In this document: positions 6,640-13,445 of the stretch, piece by piece | Layout of the letters: the number at the start of each line of letters is the position of its first letter | Numbering within the stretch: the first letter of the stretch is position 1 | IMG/VR virus record: IMGVR_UViG_3300031951_000376 | Coordinates: 1-42,929 of that record | Length of the DNA stretch: 42,929 nucleotides | Strand: one strand, 5' to 3' | From: a virus | Program-made: the position numbers and the translations under genes | The notes under the pieces: generated by a model | Seen by the model: the letters and a program-made list of their open reading frames with translations, nothing else | Databases searched by the model: none | What the model was told of the DNA's origin: nothing

Positions 6640-6904
6640 GTGCTTAGACGAGTTAGGCGCATACTATTCTATGCCTGTCACAAGCGGGTATGGGAACTCA
6701 GGTGCGCCTGACTTTCTTGTTTGCTTCAAGGGGCGGTTCATCGGCATTGAGTGTAAAGCCAATGGTGGTAAGCCGACCCCACTACAAGAGAAAAACCTAC
6801 GTGCTATTGAGAAAGCTGGTGGGTGCAGCTACGTGGTAGATGAAACCAACGTGGACTTTTTATTACCAATGTTATACCGCTGTATAACAAATGAGGGGAA
6901 ATGA
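6596..6904 (+). CDS. VRR-NUC family nuclease, 102 aa
   Basis: A stand-alone VRR-NUC domain of the PD-(D/E)XK superfamily. Residues 36-55 carry GAPDF with D39 and the IECKA pair E52/K54, followed by the usual GKPTPLQ with Q64. Short phage versions of this family are metal-dependent DNA nucleases, often proposed to resolve branched DNA during replication or packaging. The ATG at 6596 is inside the preceding gene (44-base overlap) and has no clear ribosome site, so coupled translation is likely. Palindrome copy 5 lies inside its last codons. Confidence 0.85.
   Translation: MAATPEKKVKVKVRKCLDELGAYYSMPVTSGYGNSGAPDFLVCFKGRFIGIECKANGGKPTPLQEKNLRAIEKAGGCSYVVDETNVDFLLPMLYRCITNEGK
6870..6889. promoter_or_regulatory. 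palindrome copy 5, inside the end of the nuclease gene
   Basis: TGTTATAC-CGCT-GTATAACA has perfect 8-base arms. It is the only copy within a coding sequence: it encodes residues near the end of the VRR-NUC protein and sits 17 bases before the start of the HTH-like gene at 6906. Keeping the palindrome inside codons argues for selection. Confidence 0.75.
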
Positions 6905-6905
6905 C

Positions 6906-7319
6906 ATGACTACTATGCGCAGACGTAAGTCAAACAGCAAATCCAAAGCTGCAAAGATTAGGAAGTTACTTGTTCAAGGTGAACTCACGTCAACCGAGAT
7001 CGCCAACAAGGTCAAGGTGTCAGCAAATTATGTATACATTATCAAAGGGCAGATGAAGCAGAAAGGGTTGATTGGCGGTGCGCAAGAAGAAATGTCTCGC
7101 GTTCACCCACCCGCAGACCCTACCGCGATACCAGTGCCTACAAGCAGCGGGAAGCGTGGCCGTCCACCAAAAAGAATCGAGCCAAAACTGGAAGGGTTAT
7201 CGGAGCCGCTACCTGTGTATATACCGGCTGCGAGGCAAAACCCATTTGGTATCGAAGCAACCCCGCCTGTTGGTTTGTGGAACACATTCATTGCTAAGTT
7301 GAGGAAATGGTTAGCATGA
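6906..7319 (+). CDS. putative DNA-binding protein with HTH, 137 aa
   Basis: The start ATG 6906 follows GAGGGGAAATGAC. The N-terminal 20 residues are Lys/Arg/Ser-rich. Residues about 20-50 (KIRKLLVQGELTSTEIA, then VSANYVYIIKG) look like a helix-turn-helix of the MarR/GntR-like or sigma-region-4-like sort. A second basic patch GKRGRPPKR resembles an AT-hook. Palindrome copy 5 lies directly upstream, so this is the best candidate within the window for a protein that binds the palindromes. That link is inference. Confidence 0.7.
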   Translation: MTTMRRRKSNSKSKAAKIRKLLVQGELTSTEIANKVKVSANYVYIIKGQMKQKGLIGGAQEEMSRVHPPADPTAIPVPTSSGKRGRPPKRIEPKLEGLSEPLPVYIPAARQNPFGIEATPPVGLWNTFIAKLRKWLA

Positions 7320-7492
7320 GGGAAGATTCTATAAAAGTAATGCTGGACAAAGCAGAAAGAAATGACAAGTTGTACAGCAACTGGCAAGCAGCTCGAATAC
7401 GCAAATACTTAGCGGCGAAGATCGTTGAAGCTAGACGTACCGCAGAAGATATAAAACAACTTAAAGAAGAAAGGAGCAAAGATGTTACGTGA
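7316..7492 (+). CDS. hypothetical helical protein, 58 aa
   Basis: ATG 7316 overlaps the previous stop (ATGA), with GAGG at 7301-7304; the in-frame ATG 7307 is too close to that site. The product is highly charged and helical (many Lys, Arg, Glu), perhaps a coiled coil. The next start lies 11 bases before its end. Family unknown. Confidence 0.6.
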   Translation: MREDSIKVMLDKAERNDKLYSNWQAARIRKYLAAKIVEARRTAEDIKQLKEERSKDVT

Positions 7493-7706
7493 CGGTAAAT
7501 TCATTAAAGAAGACCCGCCCAAGATAGGCGCACACTACCTACCTACCGCGCAACACAAAGACTTCACCGAGGAAGAATGGCGCACTCAGATGTTGTTGCT
7601 TGGTGATACCGAGCGAAAGGAAGGTTTGATAAGTGACGTAGTCGTTTGGGCAGCGGTGTTCCTTCTCACCGTAAATATACTTTATTTGATTATCAAAGGT
7701 TTCTAA
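7482..7706 (+). CDS. small protein with C-terminal membrane anchor, 74 aa
   Basis: ATG 7482 follows AAGGAG. The first 48 residues are polar and the last 23 (about 50-72) form one hydrophobic segment, giving a tail-anchored topology. Similar small anchored proteins are common in phage early regions. Function unknown. It ends in a TAATG overlap. Confidence 0.6.
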   Translation: MLRDGKFIKEDPPKIGAHYLPTAQHKDFTEEEWRTQMLLLGDTERKEGLISDVVVWAAVFLLTVNILYLIIKGF

Positions 7707-7954
7707 TGGCAAACGACAATCTAGCAGAGAAAGATATTTATACGGTGTACGAGCTACGCGGTATTACGTACATACCGCATTACACTGAGCCGTCTCACTA
7801 CGTAGGCCCCGGATATGGAAGTTTGAATTACACCATATACTACGCTACCACGTTATTAGCAGCAGGTGCAGTGCCGAGACAAGAGTACTTGCTGAAACGT
7901 GCACGTGAATCCGCTAACAAAAAGATGAGGGCTTATGAACGAGCAAAAGCGTAA
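7706..7954 (+). CDS. hypothetical protein, 82 aa
   Basis: ATG 7706 overlaps the upstream stop (TAATG), after AAAGG. The product is Tyr-rich in the middle (about residues 12-47) and ends in a basic helix. No motif is recognised. The next start lies 20 bases before its end. Confidence 0.6.
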   Translation: MANDNLAEKDIYTVYELRGITYIPHYTEPSHYVGPGYGSLNYTIYYATTLLAAGAVPRQEYLLKRARESANKKMRAYERAKA

Positions 7955-8102
7955 CTACGCATCCGAAGCGCAGCGTCAACTACAGGAGACGCGAGTACAT
8001 GTACCAGAAGGAATGTATAACGTGTTGGAGCTTTACAAGTACATCGACGAGTTGCACATCCGTATAGGTAGAGAAGGGATGAAGGAGATGGGTGATGAGT
8101 GA
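7935..8102 (+). CDS. hypothetical protein, 55 aa
   Basis: ATG 7935 follows GAGGG inside the previous gene. Translation gives 55 residues (MNEQKRNYASEAQ...), charged and helical, with a YNVLELYKYIDELHIRIG stretch in the second half. It overlaps the next start by eight bases. Support comes from the ribosome site and gap-free packing; function unknown. Confidence 0.55.
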   Translation: MNEQKRNYASEAQRQLQETRVHVPEGMYNVLELYKYIDELHIRIGREGMKEMGDE

Positions 8103-8367
8103 CGCGAGTATGAGTAAGGAAGATCATCGGCACATATTTGGATCAGAAGTGCCAATAATTAACATCGCAAGAGGCATAGCACACGACGTGATACGCATGG
8201 ACTTGGGGGATTGCCAAGTGGACAGACTCGCTCGAATGTCGCTTGAGTTCATTGACGTGTTCGAAGCGGCGCATGACATGGTACATGCCAAGACGGATAC
8301 AGCCAGCAGACGCGCATACGTTGAGTTGTTTAGGATGGTCAGAGAACTTGAAAGCAAGGTGCGATGA
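8095..8367 (+). CDS. hypothetical protein, 90 aa
   Basis: ATG 8095 follows AAGGAG at about 10 bases. The product is an acidic helical protein without motif; a central stretch (residues 35-65) is predicted helix. Its stop TGA at 8365-8367 overlaps the next start. No function assigned. Confidence 0.6.
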   Translation: MSDASMSKEDHRHIFGSEVPIINIARGIAHDVIRMDLGDCQVDRLARMSLEFIDVFEAAHDMVHAKTDTASRRAYVELFRMVRELESKVR

Positions 8368-8465
8368 TGGAAACTTTTACTATGTATTGCTTCATTGGTG
8401 GATTCCTATGCGGTATGGGATTCTGTGTCGCCATAATGGGTGCGTGTATTTATTTTTTAGGGTGA
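8367..8465 (+). CDS. small Cys/Gly-rich membrane protein, 32 aa
   Basis: ATG 8367 overlaps the stop of the upstream gene; an adjacent ATG at 8364 is in frame but closer to the AAGGTG site. The peptide METFTMYCFIGG... is one long hydrophobic stretch with four Cys and several Gly, so a single membrane-spanning peptide. It lies just before another membrane protein gene, and the two could work as a pair. Confidence 0.5.
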   Translation: METFTMYCFIGGFLCGMGFCVAIMGACIYFLG

Positions 8466-8468
8466 CAA

Positions 8469-8672
8469 ATGATAATCGATACGATTGACTACAGAAAAAT
8501 CTTTACGTGGATCAACGACGTGTGGGCGAAATCTTTAGCGGCGGTGGTTATGTTTTTCATCGGGTTATATACAGGGCAAGTACAGACAGAGAGCCGAGTG
8601 ATTGGTGACTGCAAGTACGCTGGAGCCTTTCGCGTAGAGCAACAAGCCTTTACATGTCAACGGAGAATTTAA
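8469..8672 (+). CDS. small membrane protein, 67 aa
   Basis: ATG 8469 follows AGGGTGACAA. One membrane span lies at about residues 18-38 (KSLAAVVMFFIGLYTG), with a short N-terminal part and a C-terminal domain containing two Cys (C48, C63) that could form a disulfide if periplasmic. An i-spanin or holin-like role could be imagined, but no endolysin is nearby, so I leave it unassigned. Confidence 0.6.
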   Translation: MIIDTIDYRKIFTWINDVWAKSLAAVVMFFIGLYTGQVQTESRVIGDCKYAGAFRVEQQAFTCQRRI

Positions 8673-8673
8673 A

Positions 8674-8931
8674 ATGAACAAAACTGAAGCGGAAAAGTTT
8701 GTAGAACAGGTAGATAACTTGTGCGAAAAAGTTGATGGCGTACTGGTGGCAAATAATCCACTTGCTTGTTTACTTGCGCTATCGCGTTTATTAGGTTCTG
8801 GTCTGGCTATTGACATAGTAGGGCATTATCCTAGTTTTGATACTTTAGATAATGCCATGACCCTTATTGATGGGGCTATCCGCGCAGCATATAACGATAT
8901 GGAACGCGCAAAAAGGGAGGGCATACAGTGA
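8674..8931 (+). CDS. hypothetical protein, 85 aa
   Basis: ATG 8674 starts two bases after the previous stop, with CGGAG upstream. The product is helical, with a moderately hydrophobic middle (about residues 26-50) that looks like a buried core rather than a clear membrane span. The stop overlaps a GTG start. Function unknown. Confidence 0.6.
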   Translation: MNKTEAEKFVEQVDNLCEKVDGVLVANNPLACLLALSRLLGSGLAIDIVGHYPSFDTLDNAMTLIDGAIRAAYNDMERAKREGIQ

Positions 8932-9089
8932 GTGACTTCGTAACACCCGCCGATGTTAATGCGATGAAGACTGAGATCGCAGCTTTGAAGCGTGAGAACG
9001 AAATACTGTACAAGTGGTTAGCCGAGCAGAAAGCACACGTCGATGAACTGCGTAAGATGATGTTGCAGAACAGAGGGGACGCCAAATGA
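8928..9089 (+). CDS. small coiled-coil protein, 53 aa (GTG start)
   Basis: A GTG start at 8928 overlaps the upstream stop (GTGA), with a strong AAGGGAGGG site. Residues 11-50 form a Leu/Ile heptad-like helix with charged flanks (KTEIAALKRENEIL...), typical of a short coiled coil. It ends in an ATGA overlap with the next gene. It may dimerise; role unknown. Confidence 0.55.
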   Translation: MSDFVTPADVNAMKTEIAALKRENEILYKWLAEQKAHVDELRKMMLQNRGDAK

Positions 9090-9247
9090 AATACGAAGTC
9101 TATGACGAAGAAGGCAAACTCTTCCGCAAGTTTTGGGATCGCACTGAGGCGCAGAAGTTCTTACAAGACGGATGGAAACTTGTAACTAAAGCCAAAGAGA
9201 AAGAAGTTAAGCCAACACCTGAGACGCATGGCGAGGCGCTGATATGA
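9086..9247 (+). CDS. hypothetical protein, 53 aa
   Basis: ATG 9086 overlaps the upstream stop and follows GAGGGGAC. The product starts MKYEVYDEEGKLFRKF, which suggests a small beta-sheet unit, then becomes Lys/Glu-rich. Its stop overlaps ATG 9244. Family unknown. Confidence 0.55.
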   Translation: MKYEVYDEEGKLFRKFWDRTEAQKFLQDGWKLVTKAKEKEVKPTPETHGEALI

Positions 9248-9621
9248 ATAAAGATGACATTATCCGCATGGCGCATGAGGCCGGGCTAACCCGCAAATAT
9301 AGAGAAACCGATTTAGATGTTGTGGCACATAGTTTTACGCAAATTGAACGATTTGCCGCCCTAGTCGCAGCAGCAGAGCGCGAGAAGGTAGCTCAATGGA
9401 TGATGCAACGCGGGTACGCCACTGGTCACGGCGACACGACAGAGGACTTGCTGGCTGAACTGGATTGGCAGATTGTTGAGAACTGGACGCGGGCAATGGT
9501 CAAGGGAGTGGAAACAGAGCGCGAGGCTTGTGCGAAGGTGTGTGATGCGCTTGGCGATGAATACGCCGATGCAAACCCTGCTGACTGCGCCGCCGCTATC
9601 CGCGCAAGGGGGCAGGAATGA
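9244..9621 (+). CDS. conserved hypothetical phage protein, 125 aa
   Basis: ATG 9244 follows GCGAGGCGC and overlaps the previous stop. The end of the protein carries the pattern EREACAKV...CAAAIRARG, which I know as a recurrent C-terminal pattern in small phage proteins of unknown function. The next gene has the same ending, so the two are partial paralogs side by side. The N-terminal half is helical (MNKDDIIRMAHEAG). Confidence 0.65.
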   Translation: MNKDDIIRMAHEAGLTRKYRETDLDVVAHSFTQIERFAALVAAAEREKVAQWMMQRGYATGHGDTTEDLLAELDWQIVENWTRAMVKGVETEREACAKVCDALGDEYADANPADCAAAIRARGQE

Positions 9622-9863
9622 ATGACGAACAAAAGCGTGAAGCTGCCACTGATCTAAGCGCGAATGTATTGTGGCTCATCGAGCAAGTGTTGGTAAAACA
9701 TAACATTGCCATTATCGAGGCATCAAAGGAAGCAATTGATGATGCAGTGGCAAAGGAACGAGAGGAATGCGCAAAGATTGTTGACAAATGGTTTAACAGT
9801 ATGTCCAGCGAACCAGAAATGGCAGAGATCGCGGCAGAGATAAGAGCAAGGGGTGCGCCATGA
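9618..9863 (+). CDS. hypothetical protein, 81 aa, paralogous tail with upstream gene
   Basis: ATG 9618 follows GGGGGCAGGA and overlaps the upstream stop. The sequence EREECAKIVD...AAEIRARGAP matches the tail of the preceding protein, whereas the first 45 residues differ. It is probably a shortened duplicate. Function unknown. Confidence 0.62.
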   Translation: MNDEQKREAATDLSANVLWLIEQVLVKHNIAIIEASKEAIDDAVAKEREECAKIVDKWFNSMSSEPEMAEIAAEIRARGAP

Positions 9864-10099
9864 GCAAATGGGTTGTCCATACAAAAGGTGGATATACAAC
9901 AGATAGCTTTGAGGTTTGCGTCATCCGCGCCGACAACAAGCACGGTAAAGAGTCTTACGGCTGGTTTGACAAAGACAAAATATACATCAGCGGTTCTGGT
10001 GGACCATGTCACCACAAGATTGTCAGCAAAATGATATGGGTCGGATTGGTTGAATTGGCGCACAAAGTGGCAGATAAGATGAATGAGGAAACCAAATGA
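9860..10099 (+). CDS. hypothetical protein, 79 aa
   Basis: ATG 9860 overlaps the previous stop (ATGA), with AAGGGG upstream. The product is basic, with a beta-rich first half (WVVHTKGGYTTDSFEVCVI) and a helical end; a CHH triplet sits near residue 50. No family recognised. Confidence 0.6.
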   Translation: MSKWVVHTKGGYTTDSFEVCVIRADNKHGKESYGWFDKDKIYISGSGGPCHHKIVSKMIWVGLVELAHKVADKMNEETK

Positions 10100-10503
10100 C
10101 AATCACACTAACACGCGAGGAAGCGCAGCAGATGCTGAAAGTTCTGGAATATCCCGGTCCATCTTGGCCTGAGTCTCGTACAGAACTTGCGGTCGCACTC
10201 CGCTACAAGCTAAGCGCACCTGAACCGGAGCCGGTGGCGTGGCAGTCAAGAATGCGCCCCGATTGGGAAGAAAATGGTTGGACTCAATGGAAAGAATGCC
10301 CAAAAGAACAAGCAGATGATTTCTGGAAAGTTCTCTATCTTCATGATTGGGTTTATGAAGCTCGTGCACTCTACACCGCCCCACCAAAGCGCGAATGGGT
10401 CGGACTGACGGATGAGGATAGACAAGAATTAGCGGCAGAGCAGTACGGTTGGGAAGGCTTATGTTCTGCGGTAGAAGCCAAGCTGCGGGAGAAGAACACA
10501 TGA
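10096..10503 (+). CDS. conserved hypothetical phage protein with YTAPP-REWVGLT motif, 135 aa
   Basis: ATG 10096 overlaps the previous stop. The protein has an N-terminal helical part, an EPEPVAW linker, the motif ALYTAPPKREWVGLTDED and a final helix ending EAKLREKN. This ending recurs in the gene at 11087. The pattern is common in small phage proteins of unknown function. The last codons, ribosome site and next start form a junction sequence that is repeated downstream. Confidence 0.68.
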   Translation: MTITLTREEAQQMLKVLEYPGPSWPESRTELAVALRYKLSAPEPEPVAWQSRMRPDWEENGWTQWKECPKEQADDFWKVLYLHDWVYEARALYTAPPKREWVGLTDEDRQELAAEQYGWEGLCSAVEAKLREKNT

Positions 10504-10853
10504 AAGTCGTTTTCCATCGATCCGGTAAGCTTCCTTTGAATGAGATGACCATCGAATGGTTCGCGGACCGATTTGATCTTTCCTTGCAGGTCTATGAACG
10601 GGACCCGGACCTCGCTGCGAAAAAAGGCAGATTCTTTTGTTACTTCGCGAACGTAGAAGTGCAAGAGCAAAAGGGATTTCTCACTTCTGCGACAGGAAAT
10701 GGAGAAACGATCCTTATCGCGGTGGATGATTACTGCAAAGAGATCAGCAACAAGACGCTAGTTATTAATGCCATGGACCCTGAATCACGGACCGAGGTGA
10801 TGACCAGCAAGATTACCCCTCAATGGACCATGGAGGCTGTTTTTGAAGAGTAA
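10500..10853 (+). CDS. hypothetical protein, 117 aa
   Basis: ATG 10500 overlaps the upstream stop, seven bases after GGGAGAAG; an upstream in-frame ATG at 10449 would lie deep in the previous gene. The product is alpha/beta, starting MKVVFHRSGKLPLN, with no recognised domain. With the next gene it forms a pair sitting between two paralogs that end in the same junction sequence, so it looks like an inserted cassette. Confidence 0.6.
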   Translation: MKVVFHRSGKLPLNEMTIEWFADRFDLSLQVYERDPDLAAKKGRFFCYFANVEVQEQKGFLTSATGNGETILIAVDDYCKEISNKTLVINAMDPESRTEVMTSKITPQWTMEAVFEE

Positions 10854-10865
10854 GGAGAAGAACAC

Positions 10866-11090
10866 ATGATCGCGCATCTTGATAATGGCAAATCAACAGA
10901 GATTCGCCCCGGAGCCGCAACGATGGGACTGTCTGTTGTTCGTTGGGAGTTTGATTACAACGACATGATTTGGCTGCTGGATAATCCTGAATCATTGGCA
11001 ATACTTGCTACCCGTATGCCGCCCACATTGAAGGAGAACAACATGAAGAAGTATTTAGCAAGTCCTAATCCTTGGAAGTTGATGCCATGA
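10866..11090 (+). CDS. hypothetical protein, 74 aa, with internal relic of a gene junction
   Basis: ATG 10866 follows AAGGAGAAGAACAC, a copy of the local junction sequence. The first 58 residues form one unit; then the gene reads in frame through a second junction-like sequence (AAGGAGAACAACATGA at 11031-11046) into a 15-residue tail starting MKKYLASPNP. It therefore looks like two former genes fused, or a gene with an internal restart. Function unknown. Confidence 0.55.
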   Translation: MIAHLDNGKSTEIRPGAATMGLSVVRWEFDYNDMIWLLDNPESLAILATRMPPTLKENNMKKYLASPNPWKLMP

Positions 11091-11425
11091 ACGACAGAGA
11101 ACTAATGCAGCAGGCGCTTGATGCGTTAATAACAGCGGAACTTGATGGAAATTGTGAATACGGCGTGACTGATGCCCTACGCACTCGATTAGCGCAGCCA
11201 GAGCAGGAGCCGGTGGCGCAAGTGAACTACAACGAAAGGCAAAACATTGCTTGGTTGTTTGGAAAGCAACTGCCAGATGGAACGCTACTTTACACCGCCC
11301 CACCACAGCGCGAATGGGTTGGGTTAACACCAGAAGAAGCAAGAGAAATATCACTAGCTAACAGACCATACGTTATCGACATGGTGTATGCGCTTGAAGC
11401 CAAGCTCAAGGAGAAGAACTCATGA
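11087..11425 (+). CDS. conserved hypothetical phage protein, paralog of the 135-aa product, 112 aa
   Basis: ATG 11087 overlaps the previous stop. The second half (LLYTAPPQREWVGLTPEE) and the last helix (ALEAKLKEKN) match the gene at 10096, and an EQEPVAQ linker matches its EPEPVAW; the first 35 residues differ. This is a clear partial paralog. Its stop sits in another copy of the junction repeat. Confidence 0.65.
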   Translation: MNDRELMQQALDALITAELDGNCEYGVTDALRTRLAQPEQEPVAQVNYNERQNIAWLFGKQLPDGTLLYTAPPQREWVGLTPEEAREISLANRPYVIDMVYALEAKLKEKNS

Positions 11426-11607
11426 CGCGAGCAACCACAGACGATGTAATCATAGCCGTTCGCATAGCTAGTTTTTACCCTTTAAGTAGTGCAGCAAAGC
11501 AAGAAGTGGTAACAGCTATTTCTGAAGAAATGGTCAAGCTTGGACATAAGCATAACTTTATAGTTTACAGAGCAAGTATGGAAAGTAAATTAGGGGGTAA
11601 CATTTGA
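11422..11607 (+). CDS. hypothetical protein, 61 aa
   Basis: ATG 11422 overlaps the previous stop in the junction AAGGAGAAGAACTC. A small helical protein without motif. Its stop overlaps the TTG start of the DNA polymerase, so it feeds coupled translation of that gene. Confidence 0.58.
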   Translation: MTRATTDDVIIAVRIASFYPLSSAAKQEVVTAISEEMVKLGHKHNFIVYRASMESKLGGNI

Positions 11608-13445
11608 AACTAATAACCGTTGACTTTGAAACTTACTTCAGCAAAGAAGTAGGTTTTGCAAAGCAAACTACAGAAGAATATATACGTGATCCACAGTTTC
11701 ACGTTATCGGCGTATCAGTTAAGAACGGCGACGCCCCTGCCGAGTGGGCATCTGGTACAGCACATCAGCTTAAGCAATGGTTGGACACATTTGATTGGGA
11801 GAACTCTGTCGCACTGGCGCATAACGCTATGTTCGATGGGGCGATACTCAATTGGCACTTCGACATAAAGCCTAAGTTCTGGATGGATACCCTGTGCATG
11901 GGTCGGGCGATTCATGGGGTCGAGGTGGGCGGGTCGCTTGGCGCACTGACTGAGAGGTACGGTCTAGGGCAAAAGGGTGACGCTACTAAGTGGGCGTTGG
12001 GTCTGCGCCGAGAGGACTTCACCGAGCAGCAGTTGTCGGACTACGGCGACTACTGTGTGAATGACGTGGAGCTAACTTATAAATTATTTAACAAGATGCT
12101 CCCCGGGTTCCCGAAGAAGGAATTACACCTTATCAACCTAACGCTAAGGATGTTCACCGAGCCGGTGCTGCGCTTGGACATTCCTATGTTACAGCAGCAT
12201 AAAGCCGACATCTTCAACAAGAAGGAAGCCCTCTATGACAAGCTTAAGATTCCACGTCATGAGGCACAGGAAGTATTGCTATCCAATAACAAGTTTGCAG
12301 ATGCACTACGAGCGTTAAAAATTGAGCCACCAGTAAAAATCAGTGCAACAACTGGAAAGGAAACACTCGCGTTGGCAAAGAATGATGAGGAATTCAAAGC
12401 TTTGGCATCTCACCCGAAGCCCGAAGTACAGGCGTTAGTAGCAGCGCGGCTAGGGGTCAAGAGTACCCTAGAGGAAACACGTACCGACAGGTTCATAGGA
12501 ATTGCTTCACGTGGAACGCTGCCCGTGCCAGTTAAGTACTACGCGGCGCACACTGGGCGGTGGGGTGGCGATGACAAGATCAACCTACAGAACTTGCCGA
12601 GCCGAGGGGAGAACGCGGGTAAGCTGAAGATGGCTATCAAAGCACCGCCGGGGCACAAGATAATAGACGCCGACTCTTCTCAGATCGAGGCGCGGGTGCT
12701 GGCATGGCTGGCAGGGCAGGATGACATCGTGCGTTCGTTCGCCAACAAGGAAGACGTGTACCGCAAAATGGCGGCGACGATCTACGGCAAGAAGGAAGAG
12801 AACATTACCCCACAGGAGCGGTTTGTCGGAAAGACAACAATCTTGGGCGCAGGGTATGGGATGGGCGCGGTCAAGTTCCAAGCCGCACTGAAGAACTCCA
12901 ACCCGCCTGTAGAGTTGCCGTTGGATGAGTGCCGCAGGATCATTGACGTGTACCGCAAGGCGAACTTCGCCATATCGGCGTTGTGGAAGGAAGCCCAACA
13001 GGCAATCGTTAACATGTCTAGGGGAGAGGGCGCACCGCTAGGGCGGGCCGGGGTGTTGCAGATCATCCCCAAAGAACGCGCCATCATGCTGCCAAGCGGT
13101 TTGTTGTTAAGGTATGACGACCTCAAAGCAGAAGCTGGAGAAAACGGCGTCGAGTTTACGTATAAAACACGTAGGGGTAGAACACGTATTTACGGCGGAA
13201 AGGTGATCGAGAACGTGTGTCAGGGAATAGCACGTTGTATCATCGGGGAGCAGATGCTGCGTATTTCTAAGAAATACAGGGTTGTGTTGACAGTACATGA
13301 TGCGATAGCATGTGTGGTGCTAGATAAGGAAGTAGAGGAAGCGCGACAGTACGTCGAGGACTGTATGCGCTGGACGCCCGATTGGGCTGCGGGACTACCT
13401 GTTAACTGCGAAAGCGGTGTGGGAGTCAGTTACGGAGAGTGCTGA
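11604..13445 (+). CDS. family A DNA polymerase with 3'-5' exonuclease, 613 aa
   Basis: Replicative phage DNA polymerase. The N-terminal DnaQ-like exonuclease has D7/E9 (VDFET), HNAMFD with D78, and ND154. The polymerase part carries motif A DSSQIEAR (D357), motif B RFVGKTTILGAGYG (R406, K410, Y418) and motif C VHDA (H565, D566). There is no 5'-3' exonuclease domain, and the thumb-like insert between about 170 and 310 is short. The start is TTG 11604: it overlaps the upstream stop (TTGA), has AGGGGGT at the right distance, and leaves the exonuclease motif complete. The weak start may limit expression relative to upstream genes. It heads the replication block. Confidence 0.93.
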   Translation: MKLITVDFETYFSKEVGFAKQTTEEYIRDPQFHVIGVSVKNGDAPAEWASGTAHQLKQWLDTFDWENSVALAHNAMFDGAILNWHFDIKPKFWMDTLCMGRAIHGVEVGGSLGALTERYGLGQKGDATKWALGLRREDFTEQQLSDYGDYCVNDVELTYKLFNKMLPGFPKKELHLINLTLRMFTEPVLRLDIPMLQQHKADIFNKKEALYDKLKIPRHEAQEVLLSNNKFADALRALKIEPPVKISATTGKETLALAKNDEEFKALASHPKPEVQALVAARLGVKSTLEETRTDRFIGIASRGTLPVPVKYYAAHTGRWGGDDKINLQNLPSRGENAGKLKMAIKAPPGHKIIDADSSQIEARVLAWLAGQDDIVRSFANKEDVYRKMAATIYGKKEENITPQERFVGKTTILGAGYGMGAVKFQAALKNSNPPVELPLDECRRIIDVYRKANFAISALWKEAQQAIVNMSRGEGAPLGRAGVLQIIPKERAIMLPSGLLLRYDDLKAEAGENGVEFTYKTRRGRTRIYGGKVIENVCQGIARCIIGEQMLRISKKYRVVLTVHDAIACVVLDKEVEEARQYVEDCMRWTPDWAAGLPVNCESGVGVSYGEC

